From: Paralithodes platypus
Lineage: Eukaryota; Arthropoda; Malacostraca; Decapoda; Lithodidae
Assembly: GCA_032716605.1 (NCBI GenBank)
Contig: CM064580.1
Coordinates: 37,368,573-37,432,572 of the forward strand
Direction: 5' to 3'
Length of the DNA: 64,000 nt
The notes beneath the pieces were generated by a model. It searched no databases. It was not told where the DNA came from and saw nothing but the letters and a program-made list of their open reading frames with translations. Numbering within the stretch: position 1 is the first letter of the stretch; every line of letters begins with the position of its first letter. A program made the position numbers and the translations under genes. Positions 53,724 through 64,000 of the stretch are shown here, piece by piece.

Positions 53724-53870
53724 TGTATGTATGTATGTGTGTATGTATATACTCAGGCACATACCCCATAGCTGGGGGTGGCAGACTCAAGACAGAGCCT
53801 GAACAGATACAACATTTAAGTAACAATTCTTAGGGTCCTGGACCACTTTCGCGTTCCCTCGCCTCTTTTT
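53724..53870 (+). repeat. Interspersed repeat (GGGGGT family), copy C
   Basis: GTATGTATATACTCAGGCAC, ATAGCTGGGGGTGGCAGACT, GAGCCTGAACAGATACAAC and ACCACTTTCGCGTTCCCTCG match copy A at 19074. Confidence 0.85.
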
Positions 53871-55025
53871 ACAAGGGGAGAAGGATTCCTACCCCCCTGC
53901 CACCAGAAGGAAAAGTAGGACAGTAACAGAGACAGACAGATTAGGTAGAGGATGCCAATCCTCACTCTGGATAGGACCAGCCCTCACCCTTTGAATACCA
54001 ACATTGCTTTCTATTGTAGTTCAAATTTGTATTCTAGGGAACCTGAACGTTAACAAATTATTTTATCTTAGGACGATCAGCACATCGTGTTGTTTTAATA
54101 TTTAACCGAATAATCCTCGCAATATTGTTGTACGACTTAATTAATATTGTTGTACGACTTAATTACTTTTGGATTATAAACGTAGCTTTTATAAATTATC
54201 CCGTATTTTATCTTCGTAAATTGACATTGAATTTTAAATAAAATTTTATGAACATACTCAAATATTCACATTTGACTGAGCGAAGCTTCCTTTGTATTTT
54301 AGGCTCGGATGATAGAATGAGTTGTTCCGAAACGTTAGCCAATGAACACCCTACTTCAAGATGTTTGTGTTCTCCCTGGAGATTCTGTTCATCATAAGAT
54401 TGCGCTTTCCACGTCCGAAGTAAATTGCGGATATATATACAGTATATATATATATTACTGTGCCATGCTAGGGTTTTATTCTAGCGGTGGCTCCAAATCG
54501 CACCCATCGATGTTTGTGTGTTTTATAGGTTTGTCATATACCATAGTGCATTGCTATATATTTTATTTCCCGGGCAAATGCAAAATAACAACTTTCTTAT
54601 GAAATTACCTCCATAATCATGTCCGAGCGTTTAGTCTTAAGTTCCCTCCATGTTTTTGACCGTTCAGTGCTGACCTCCTACGGTCACTTTTGTCCGTATA
54701 ACCTAAACAAAAAAAATCAGGAATCATTACATCATCACACCCCTTCAATGAGCCAATCACACACAGACTAAACAGACGCGCGCGCACATCCCATACTTCC
54801 ACGATTTTCAGTCTTGTCACGGCATGGGTCTGTACTGGATATAGCAACAACAGGTCTTGCGACCCCTCAAGGTTACTTGCCCTCCAAAATACTGCTGTTT
54901 CTAGAGTCCAACAATATTTCAGAGAGATAGAGATGTGAAAAGGAAATTCCTCCCTGGGGATTAACATGGCAGGGAGGGGGGACAATAGTAATGAAATAGC
55001 ACAAGGAAATATTTTATTAATTTAC
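53871..55025. other. Intergenic with a small duplication
   Basis: Contains two tandem 23-24-bp units of AATATTGTTGTACGACTTAA at 54120-54166 and a short (TA)n at 54430. The minus-strand frame 54985-54617 has no recognisable motif. No gene supported. Confidence 0.55.
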
Positions 55026-55029
55026 ATAA

Positions 55030-56070
55030 CTATGAAGTCAACCTTGGATTCAGAGCAAGGTGCTTGTCAAGGCGAACTTTGAAGGTGTTGCAGTCTATAA
55101 CATCTCGGGGGAAGTCCATTCCACAAGTTGACGACTTGATTGAAGAAGACATTTTTGGATTTGTGCAAGTTGAATGATTTACCAATGAATTTGCAACCAT
55201 TTCCCCGAGTGTAGTTTGATCGGTCAATTGTAAAGTATTTACTATTTACTACAGTTTATATTGTCGATGCCTCTGATGACCTTAAAGACTTGAATTAGTT
55301 CGCCTCTTAATCTACGCTTTGTTAGAGGAAACTGATGTAATTCTTCAAGACGTTCCTCATATGGTTTGTTCTATAGACTGGGTATCATTTTAGTGACTGC
55401 GTTGAACACATTCCAGTTTGTCTATATCCTTTGGATAGTAAGGGCACCAGGACTGAACTTAATATTCCAGGAGTGGGCAAACTAAGGAATTATAAAGAGT
55501 GAGGATTACATCTTTGGATTTATGCTCAAAGGACCTGCCTATGAAACTAATAATTTTGTTTGCTTTCTTAACAACCTCCTTGCATTGTTGACTAGGTTTG
55601 AAGTTACTTGATATTGTTACTCCTAAATCCGTTTCTTTGTCTACAGTCTTCATTTGGATGTCATTCATTGAATAGTTCGCTTTCTCATTTTGGCTTCCAA
55701 TGTGAAGTACTTTACATTTGTCTTCATTGAAACACATTTGCCATATTCTAGCCCATTGAGACAACTTATCTAGATTGCCTTGCATATCCTGAATGTGTTC
55801 TTTAGAGATTACGTTATTTGCAATTTTTGTATCATCTGCAAACTTTGAGATTATGCAGGTGAGGCCTTCATCTATGTCAGTTATGTAGATTAGGAAGATA
55901 ACTGTCCCCAGTACTGATCCTTGTGGTACTCCGCTATTTACATTGGTCCATGTTGATGCTTTCCAATTTATGACTACTTTTTGTTTTCTTTCACTGAGCC
56001 AAATTTCTATCCATTTCAAAGCAACTCCTTGTACGCCATGTGCTTTTAATTTGATCATTAAGCGTTTATG
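55030..56070 (-). pseudogene. CR1-like LINE RT, 3' half, broken
   Basis: The minus-strand frame 56070-55459 reads HKRLMIKLKAHGVQG, WLSERKQKVVI, NSGVPQGSVLGTVIFLIYI, catalytic ISKFADDTKIA (about 55840), CFNEDKCKVLHIG, KETDLGVTIS, QCKEVVKKANKIISFIGRS and YNSLVCPLLEY. These match the CR1-like RT palm and thumb. Past 55459 it continues with stops and a frame change: YYPKDIDKLECVQR, then FPLTKRRLRGELIQVFKVI, LWNGLPRDVIDCNTFK and VRLDKHLALNP, ending near 55030. The 5' side is truncated inside the KAFD motif and joins a hairpin at 56075-56156. Nuclear LINE, non-functional. Confidence 0.88.
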
Positions 56071-56074
56071 TGTT

Positions 56075-56156
56075 TGGCTCACAGAACCGCGAATCAAGTG
56101 GTTTAGAGCTTTCGGCAAAAACTCCAAACCACTTGTTATCGCAGTTCTGTGAGCCT
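56075..56156. repeat. 82-bp inverted repeat at LINE junction
   Basis: TTGGCTCACAGAACCGCGA with AAGTGGTTT at the left pairs with AAACCACTT and a CGCAGTTCTGTGAGCCTAA right arm around a 22-bp loop. Could be a tiny MITE or the remains of a foldback into which the LINE inserted. Confidence 0.75.
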
Positions 56157-56159
56157 AAG

Positions 56160-57047
56160 GGTTAAACTTACAATTTGCCTAAATGATAACAGGCTTTTTA
56201 TAATACATGACGGAGGTCTTACTTTTAAATACAAATATATAAATAAAAAATATATAATATATACTGTACATATTAATAATAATAAAAGTATTTGCGTGTA
56301 TGTGTATATGCATATACTTAACTGTATATTTGTGAATAGGTTCGTACATGAAATAAGCATTACACTTCGTAAACGATTTTGCACCATATATTCAGATATA
56401 TCCTGCTTCCCGGATATTCTCACACATGAAAATATATTCAGAAGGCAGTAAAATATATCTGGAAAAGGTGGAGTTTTGTGAATTCTGTAAACATTATCCA
56501 TTTGTGTAGAAACAGCAAAATATAAAATATTTGCCATGCAACCATTCATATTACATTTTAACTAAGATCCATGGAGGTGAATTAATTAAGTAGGATAACG
56601 ACCACGTTTCTCAAACCTTATTATGCCTACCGGAAAAGAAAACAAAATCGATTCTCCTGTAAATAAACTACCTACATTTAAATTAATGTTATACTTACAA
56701 TAAACCCAACTTTTCAAAGCCTAACTTACCTTATCTAGCCATAAACCTCCTTTAAATTTATCTAGGGTAACTTAACCTAACCTTTACCTAACTTCACCTA
56801 AGCTTTACCTAATTGACATACAGAAACGCATGTGATGAAATAAACTTTATAGTACCATATATAGCTTGATTGATGACACTAATAAACTGAATATTGCTTT
56901 CACTGTACAATCACAACAAATTCGATATTTAGTCCTATGTTTACGTCCAATGGAAATAATTACAAATATAATACTCATAAATGTAATTACAGAAAGAGGA
57001 ATAGAGAGTATTGGGTCATATGTGTTAGCTACTGTTGTGCTGCTACT
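56160..57047. other. Intergenic, nothing recognised
   Basis: CCTAA-like motifs (AACTTAACCTAACC, TTTACCTAACTTCACC) at 56765-56815 recall TTAGG repeats on the other strand. No gene. Confidence 0.55.
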
Positions 57048-57390
57048 TTAAGGGGGCAGTGGCCGCTTGTTTGGGGCTATTAATTAATGTATTCATTTAT
57101 TCTTTAGTTTCCTTGCTAGACCTCCATCAAGCTTAACAAAAAAACACCATCTAAACCCCCCTTTAAGATAAATTTGTACATTTTTCGATAGAAAAATGTC
57201 CCGGCCAACGGCCGGATCCTCTTAAAATTACAGGCTCGCTATCGCTCGCCAGGAAAAAATTGACACCTAAATGGCACGAAAGGTCTTGAAATTGACAACG
57301 AAATGGGGCGAAAGGTATTAAAATCTCAAAATTAACATGCTAAACACGAGGGAGAAGGAGGTCCAGAAAAAGCGAGTAGTACCCCCTTAA
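57048..57390 (+). mobile_element. TTAAG-type foldback element, complete
   Basis: TTAAGGGGGCAGTGGCC to GTAGTACCCCCTTAA, 343 bp. Core: ACATTTTTCGATAGAAAAATG, CCCGGCCAACGGCCGG, AGGCTCGCTATCGCTCGCC, AATTGACACCTAAATGGC, then AGGTCTTGAAATTGAC. Confidence 0.86.
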
Positions 57391-58328
57391 AGAGCACAAA
57401 CTCGGGTTCGTTGTGGTGTCAGCAGGAAATTGGCATGCACAAGAGAGACTATGGATGACATGCAGGAATCACGGTTCACAAGCTTTACTTACTCACTAGG
57501 TACACTGTGGAGCAGACCAAATGTCTCTCCCATTATTATAGGCCATTATAACTTCCCAAGAATACACTCAAATACAGTATATATATATTGCAAAGCTACG
57601 AGTAATGGTCACTGGAAAGCAGGGTTGGTTACGGTTTTCATTAGGGGATAAGCAACTTCTATCCGCCTGGCCACCTGTACGAATCATCCCCACGCATACG
57701 ATGTATGTATGGGGAAGTGCATACAACCAAACATGTAAAGAACATTGGAATGGCTAAGCAGAAGGGGTTTTAGCAGGCTGCTTTCTCAAAGGGGTACTAA
57801 GCAAATAATAAAAGCAGACTAACATTTTCGTATTTATTTATTTATTTTATGTTTTTGTTTTGTTTTTAACAAATTAAATTTGTTTTACCATTGCTGGTAT
57901 AATATTATAAGCCTTGGAGGTAAATATTAAGTGTTGTCCTATCCCGGACTTGGTCTCTGGACTTGGTCTCCCCCCTCCTCCTATTACCCCCTCCCCTAAT
58001 TTATACACAAGAATGCCTCACTATGAACATTACGGTAATTAATGAAATATAAGAATAATGCCGTTTCCTTTATAGCCAGAGTTTAAGAGTTCAATTTAAC
58101 TAATATTTATATCATAATGTTCTGTATCTTTTATTCAACATAGGACAGTCATCGCCCTTAATGTTTAAGATTACGACTCTCAGACACTCTGTAGGTATTC
58201 CATTCATATGATAACTAATATTTCAAATATTGGATGGTTAAGATGTGTATTGTGTATTGTGTATTGTGTGTATTGCCATAGACTACAGTAGATTAGACTT
58301 GACACGAAAATGGAACTTTGCAGTAAGA
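57391..58328. other. Intergenic, nothing recognised
   Basis: Includes a short tandem of TGTGTATTGTG at 58245-58275. No coding motif. Confidence 0.55.
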
Positions 58329-58440
58329 CACCCAAAATCGGAGAACAAACCCCTAAGTTCGAACCTCGAAACCGCGAAAATATAAAATTTTCGCGGTTTC
58401 GAGGATCGAACTTGGGGGTTCGTTTTCTGATTTTGGGTAT
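58329..58440. repeat. 110-bp near-perfect hairpin
   Basis: ACCCAAAATCGGAGAACAAA, a CCCTAAGTTCGAACCTCG block and AAACCGCGAAAAT pair with ATTTTCGCGGTTTCGAGG, ATCGAACTTGGGGGTTCG and TTTTCTGATTTTGGGT, around a loop of about 5 bases. No protein. Either a minimal MITE or a hairpin-RNA candidate. Confidence 0.85.
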
Positions 58441-58990
58441 TGCTAATTCACTGTTTAATATTATTTACTTAATTGTACAGTACACGGTTATATTTTGAAT
58501 AAAAGTGACTACCCAATACTTAGAGCCTGTGAATCTTTATGAGCATACATTGAAACTAGTGAAGCATTGTTATTTGGTTTATACAGTTTCACGTAGCTGT
58601 AGAATTTAACGTGCACTACTGTACCTGCATCAATGTTGAGCAGTGATATGTCCAAAAATAGTAATACTGTAAGCAATAAATAAATATGAAGTAATGAATA
58701 TATAAGTTAGTAACAAATCATCGCAGGTGTTTTTCAAGAGCATCCAACACACTATTTAATTATTAAAATAAGCTATCGGTAATCAGTAAGTAGTTTCCGT
58801 TTCCTAATGTGTATGAAAGAGACAAGAAGTAGATCTGCCTGTGTAACAAGTGAGACAATGATTAATGACTATTGAAACCGAACCCAATTGCCCACACACC
58901 GCCACCCCCGACACACACACATACAACATCCTCTATTCGCTCAATGACTGAAATCCTCACCTCGAGGTTCCAGTATGCAAGTACTACTAA

Positions 58991-59504
58991 CTTATACTGG
59001 CTTAATAATCCAAAGGAGTTGATAGCCAATAAGCCATATTATAACTAAACTAAATAATCTAGTCGCTATATGGACCTGTTTATAATTGAGACTTATACTG
59101 GCTTAATAATCCAAAGGAGTTGATAGCCAATAAGCCATATTATAACTAAACTAAATAATCTAGTCGCTATATGGACCTGTTTATATAATTGAGACTTATA
59201 CTGGCTTAATAATCCAAAGGAGTTGATAGCCAATAAGCCATATTATAACTAAACTAAATAATCTAGTCGCTATATGGACCTGTTTATATAATTGAGACTT
59301 ATACTGGCTTAATAATCCAAAGGAGTTGATAGCCAATAAGCCATATTATAACTAAACTAAATAATCTAGTCGCTATATGGACCTGTTTATATAATTGAGA
59401 CTTATACTGGCTTAATAATCCAAAGGAGTTGATAGCCAATAAGCCATATTATAACTAAACTAAATAATCTAGTCGCTATATGGACCTGTTTATATAATTG
59501 AATT
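58991..59504. repeat. 103-bp tandem repeat, five units
   Basis: Units start CTTATACTGGCTTAATAATC at 58991, 59092, 59195, 59298 and 59401. The first unit is 101 bp and lacks one TA in the TTTATATAATTGAG end; otherwise they are essentially identical. No open frame. A (GT)n follows at 59526-59545. Confidence 0.96.
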
Positions 59505-59545
59505 ACATAAATAGGACTAATAGGTGCGTGTGTGTGTGTGTGTGT

Positions 59546-62500
59546 CTGTATTTATTTAGCCATCGCTTACTCTTTCAGTTACAACATAAAGATGTGGTAA
59601 GGTACTCATGGTCCTAAGTCTACAATATGTAATATTTGGCTCTTACAGCTTTTATAATCCATAACGAACAGCGAAGATTTGGTACTCCTCCATAAATATC
59701 TTAGGTATTCCTGAACATGCCTGCGCCTACACAATGTTCACTGAATGAGTAAATACTGTACGATAATGGGCAGTACTCAATGGGGCTAGGGTTCATAAGC
59801 GATTACAATAGCTCCTGTGTTCCAATAGCCGGCTCAAACTTGGGCTTAATCATTATGACCATTGAACAGAGTTGCAAATGTCAAATATTTGTTCTTGCTA
59901 CACTATTTTTGGCATTAAGCCTTATCTTACTAACCACATACAATCATCACCATTCTTTTAGATACTTGTATGCTGTCATTCTAAACATGTAAATAGGTGA
60001 GCCCAAACTACCTTTGTAGTTGGATCCATAATGTACATGATAATCATATGTAATTTTGTTTGTGCTTGACTCCTAACACTGTTTCGCTACATTTCTTAAT
60101 ATTCCCTATGTAATTTATAAAGTATTTTTGGGAAATTATATAATTAAACATGCCTATTATCCCTTTTACAATTGATGCTCAAAGTCTGTAGGTGTACTTC
60201 ATAAACACCCTGTATACGCATATACAGATATTTCAAAAGATTTTAATAACGTCAGGCATCAATTCTTATAAACTGTTGAAGATGTTACATTTAATTATAA
60301 TTATGTTATATACGAATGGGAGGCTCAGGCGCTCGAATTCACCCTAGCCAATCACCTTTGAATTGGCCTTCTGAGACTGACCTAGGTCAATACCTTATTT
60401 GGGATTCCGATGACATTGGTAGCTAGATTCATAGGCTCAAGGGGCTAGCCTAGGCTCGCTGGGTAGCTGGGTAGGAGGCTCGGTGGTTAGCGTGGGCGAC
60501 TCAATGCTGAGAGATATCTATGGTGCCAGGGCAAAAGTGATTGGGATGCTTGATGGGTTGATGGGGTATGTTGCCCAGGACGTTCTAGTCCACTGCACAG
60601 CTTTCCGGGAAGGTACGGTGGTGAATCCTTGTGGGTGCCGGGTGGATGGTAGCCGAGGTCTGCTGATTCTATGAAACGGGGAAGTTTTGTGGGCGGTGTG
60701 GTGGTTGGTCGTCTGGTTGTCTTCTTTATCCCAACAGATACATTTTTTATTCTGTTTACGCATATAATTGTACAGCATATTGCCAAAGTTAATATTATGG
60801 AGGTAGTACATGATTTTTGATCATGACTGTGCAATCCTATGTGGATCTTGGACCGAATACTCAAAATTATTATGGCGCCACATCCTCCTATGAAAAGCGT
60901 ATGTAATTCTCGTTGTGTTTCTCGCGCCAACAAATTTGTAACCATAATATGACATACGTCTATTTAATAGAAGTATGGACAAGGTTTTAAGTCATAAGTA
61001 GGAAATAATTTACAAAAGCATTGGTATGTTGCGCTACTCCACACATTATTACTGTTCCAAGCCCTTTTTTTCTGGTACAGGACTGTATATTTATTTATTG
61101 TGGTAAAGGTCCTGTTTATACTATGTTAGTGAAGACCAAGGAACTGAACATAGATTTATGAACGGTTGGGGATTAGAGTTGAGCATAGCATTAAAAAGCA
61201 TATAAACAGTATCAACTACTTGCAAAAAGCTCTTGCCTAACCAATATAGCTAGGGAAGTTACCACATGGACATTTTGTATGCTGTATGTTGTGGGGGGGT
61301 AGAGGAACTTATTGAGTCAACTGTACCAAGTATTTGAATATTACTCCGTCACAGTCAACATTCACTTGTTTACAACCATTGTGTGTTGTTAGGCTGGAAA
61401 CTACTGGGTAATACCCCCTGAGGGCTTGTTTGAGGACTGCCAGTTTATTCATCAACTAAGTGATTGTCTCCCTCTCTCTTTCTTCACCTTTCCCTTCCCG
61501 CCTTCTTCCTTCCTTCTCTCTCTTCACTATCTCTCTCCTCTTACCTTATGCCATTCATTCAATTATTAGTCAATTATATCACTTATTCCTCTTCCTCCTT
61601 CCTTCGCTGCCACATTCCCATCTTTTTTGTTATTCCTTCCTTCCATCTCGTTCTCTTTATCTCCCGTTCAGTATCTTTCTTCCTCCCATCTTTTCTCTCT
61701 CCCATCACCTCATTTCCTGGTGCTGTCATGTCGGCCTTCTTTCCTTTATGTCCTCACTTCCTCCCTATATATGATTTTGGACATTTGTTAAAGGCAAGGG
61801 TCTAAGGTATGTATTAAGAATTGGAAAGTTATAATATTGGCAAGAGAAGGACTCGCTGGTTATAATACTCAGTATAATTGAGAAATACTAGACACAATTT
61901 ATGATATCTTGTTTTTGAAACCTTAATTGGGTAAGGAAGTTATATTAGTCATATTATCTTTTCCAACAAGTTGTTCATGCTGCACACTAAATTGTTCACA
62001 CAATCTAAGTTCTAGGTGTTAAGCAAAGTCACCAACTCAATCACAAAGTCACTCATTCTCATACATTGCCTCCCTTTCTTTTGCACTTAACTTCCACACA
62101 CACACGCACACACACTCACACAGTGAGAATATCTTTCTCTCACTCTCTGGAAGTAGAGTATATACATCTAAGCTTTATGTGGCAGTGAACAAGAAATCAT
62201 GTTCTCATATTGCACAATTATGATGTCCCAGTACCATCATCCAAGCCATCACAAGGCTGACTAGGGCTAATCAGGGCTCTCACAACGCAGCACTGGCCAA
62301 TTATTCTCTCTCTCTCTCGCTCTCTCTGTATAGTTACTATGTGTTATACCTGTTCTAGTGTATAGTCATTATGTTAGTGCTGTACAGTTAATCAAATACA
62401 CACTTTACACTTAGCATTATGTTTGGAACCCTCTGGCTGTTATGTAGTGTAATCTATTAAACGTAAATTAAGGTTGTAAATCTCCGGCTAATGCAAGAAG

Positions 62501-63135
62501 GGTTTATGTCTAAATATGCCAATAAAGACTTTGCACGATTAATTCATGTATAAAGATACATAATTATTTAGTGAAAACCAGCTAAAGAACATATATTTAA
62601 ACAATCTATTATAATTAATCAATATCTGCCAAATATTGAATAAGGTGTAAACATGTAAACAGTATTACAAATGACTTCCTCGTGATATCCACCTCCAATT
62701 TGGTTAATGATTGATGACAATTCCAATCAAGATAGTCTTGGTGACTTGACATTATCTTTTTGGTCAACTATCAAGTGGTAGTCATATTATTATTGTACAC
62801 CAAATGTTAAACAGCAATTGCACGGGAGCTTAATTGTTTGGAATTATCTAGGAGGTAACAATTCACAGACAATGTGATTAATCTTTCAACTGGTACAGCT
62901 CCATGTGTATCTGAGGGTGCCATGGATATCTGACCTCACTTATTCATATGGACAACAAAGTTAAGTCAGTGTTGAGTAGCTTTAATGAGAAAATTACATC
63001 CAATGCGTATCAGTATAGGATGTGTACAAGCCCCAGCCTGTGCAATACTTACTTAAATTAAGTAAGTATGGGCAACTGCGACACAACTAAATAGTAATTT
63101 GTATTTTGGTACAGCGACATGAACTTTGGAGAGAA
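59546..63135. other. Long intergenic stretch, no gene
   Basis: No supported gene. A possible LINE scrap at 60225-60290 reads DISKDFNNVRHQ, like DISKAFDRVWHQ at 27190-27230. GGCTCGGTGGTTAGCGTGG at 60477 resembles a tRNA A box without a matching B box. 61460-61760 is pyrimidine-rich (TTCCTTCC, CTCTCTT) without a clean repeat unit, and 62098-62118 is (CA)n. Confidence 0.55.
60225..60290 (+). pseudogene. Possible LINE RT scrap
   Basis: ATATTTCAAAAGATTTTAAT followed by AACGTCAGGCATCAATTC encodes DISKDFNNVRHQF, then a stop and a VEDVT-like continuation. It parallels the DISKAFDRVWHQSLLSKMS block of the LINE at 25405. Very short, so only suggestive. Confidence 0.4.
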
Positions 63136-63137
63136 AT

Positions 63138-63261
63138 GTGTGCTTTATTTATGTACAGTATGTCATATATACCTGGCAGTTCGGTGAGACCTTCTCTATG
63201 TGTGCTTTATTTATGTACAGTATGTCATATATACCTGGCAGTTCGGTGAGACCTTCTCTAT
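63138..63261. repeat. 62-bp perfect tandem duplication
   Basis: Two identical 62-bp units, 63138-63199 and 63200-63261, beginning GTGTGCTTTATTTATGTACA. Confidence 0.95.
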
Positions 63262-63267
63262 TGCGAT

Positions 63268-63465
63268 TAACATAATTATCGAATGCTTTCGATAGAGTCT
63301 GGCACGAATCTCTGATTTCTTAACTACCCACCTTTGATTTCTATCCCTCCATCTGTGCCTTTATCTCCAATTTCCTTTCTGGTCGTTCCATAGCTGAGGG
63401 TGTGGATGGTCATCGCTCGCTTTGTCAACCTATCAATTCCAATGTGCCTCAGGGTTGCACGATAA
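63268..63465 (+). pseudogene. LINE RT fragment
   Basis: Plus-strand NAFDRVWHESLIS, a stop, LPTFDFYPSICAFISN, FLSGRSIAEGVDGHRSLCQ and INSNVPQGC correspond to the KAFDRVWH to GVPQGS region. Same LINE family as 9165-10330 (FDLYPSTCAFISN). One in-frame stop, and truncated at both ends, just before the position of the catalytic box. Confidence 0.78.
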
Positions 63466-63813
63466 AAGATGTGGGCGATGTGACTTGTGAACGATAATAC
63501 TTGCCGGTGAAATAACTTGCTAGTGAAATGTATTGTGGGCGAAGCGACTTGCCTATAACACTAAGCTATTTGGAAAGAGTCGACCAGTAAACCGGTGTGA
63601 AAAAAATACAGCCCGTTTGCTTCAACCCTTCCTGAGATGTAAGATGTTAGAGGTCAATCTCTGGCTTAATTATAGTGAACAACCATTAGTTTATTGCATT
63701 ATGACGACAGAGTCTACTGCCTAACGTAAGATGATCGTTTACAGACTGGAAAAGGCTTCATTACAAAAGTTGTTGTTTTTGTATTTGATTTGTTGTTTTT
63801 ACCATTTTGTAAG

Positions 63814-64000
63814 TTAACCCTTTCAAGCTCCAATACGCATTTCTGTTTCGTTTTCTGGTAATTATTAGACGATTTTATTCAGATTAGGAAGGGTATATGG
63901 AAGTCAGAGGGTATTTACCCTTTTAATACCCACAGATACTTCCTAAGCTGCATAAAACCGTCTAATGATAGTCAAAATAAACTGCTTAAACGCGTCAGAG
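63814..64000. mobile_element. TTAA-family MITE cut by window end
   Basis: TTAACCCTTTCAAGCTCC start, core ATTAGACGATTTTATTCAG with ATTAGGAAGGG, and ACTTCCTAAGCTGCATAAAA with CCGTCTAATGATAG. The right terminus lies just outside the window. Confidence 0.82.

Noticed and set aside
60483..60674. Small ORF starting MVSVGDSMLRD
   Set aside because: No family motif, no splice or repeat context, and composition typical of chance ORFs in this window.

Overview
This window is non-coding, repeat-dominated nuclear DNA from a eukaryote, most probably an arthropod and by inference a decapod crustacean. The grounds are long (AT)n, (TC)n and (GT)n arrays, TTAGG-type interstitial telomeric motifs, many divergent non-LTR retrotransposons with decapod/arthropod-looking reverse transcriptases (RTs), Penelope-like elements (PLEs), and dense short inverted-repeat elements (MITEs). 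I found no host protein gene, rRNA or canonical tRNA. Every recognisable protein is from a mobile element, and all but one are visibly broken. The exception is an 813-codon LINE ORF, which is 5'-truncated.

Layout. 0-3.5 kb: short tandem repeats, a TTAGG-containing duplication and a dead RTE-like LINE carrying a 33-bp inverted duplication. 3.5-11.6 kb: a MITE, then two PLE foldbacks. One is a 1.5-kb head-to-head inverted repeat of RT plus GIY-YIG endonuclease; the other has 340-bp arms. Both lie between (TA)n arrays and a shared flanking repeat. Degraded LINE pieces lie between them. 12-24.5 kb: LINE relics, including a Jockey-like RT split by a TA-flanked MITE, several MITE families, large (TC)n/(AT)n arrays and tRNA-like SINE promoters. 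24-29.5 kb: CR1-like relics, a nearly complete APE-type LINE with poly(A), and two foldbacks. 30-34.7 kb: a 4.6-kb satellite of a 21-bp unit. 35.6-38 kb: the RTE-like LINE with the long open frame. 38-44.8 kb: MITEs of three families and a 2-kb satellite of a 26-bp unit. 45-51 kb: a decayed PLE beside a ~4.5-kb DNA transposon. The transposon encodes a large protein with zinc-binding, XPG/FEN-like nuclease and CXC regions; it resembles Academ and is broken by two nonsense codons and one frameshift. 52-64 kb: a hAT-like non-autonomous element, a CR1-like LINE, hairpins, a 103-bp x5 tandem array and sparse unannotated DNA.

The elements relate by nesting and sharing. MITEs sit inside LINEs, which dates the insertions. 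Two foldback families share the same internal hairpin module. A TTAA-flanked family recurs at least six times with a common core. The strongest candidates for something under-described are this shared hairpin module, the PLE foldbacks bounded by (TA)n with hammerhead-like cores, and the XPG transposon with one left end and two right ends. Family names are recognition from motifs only; no database search was possible.
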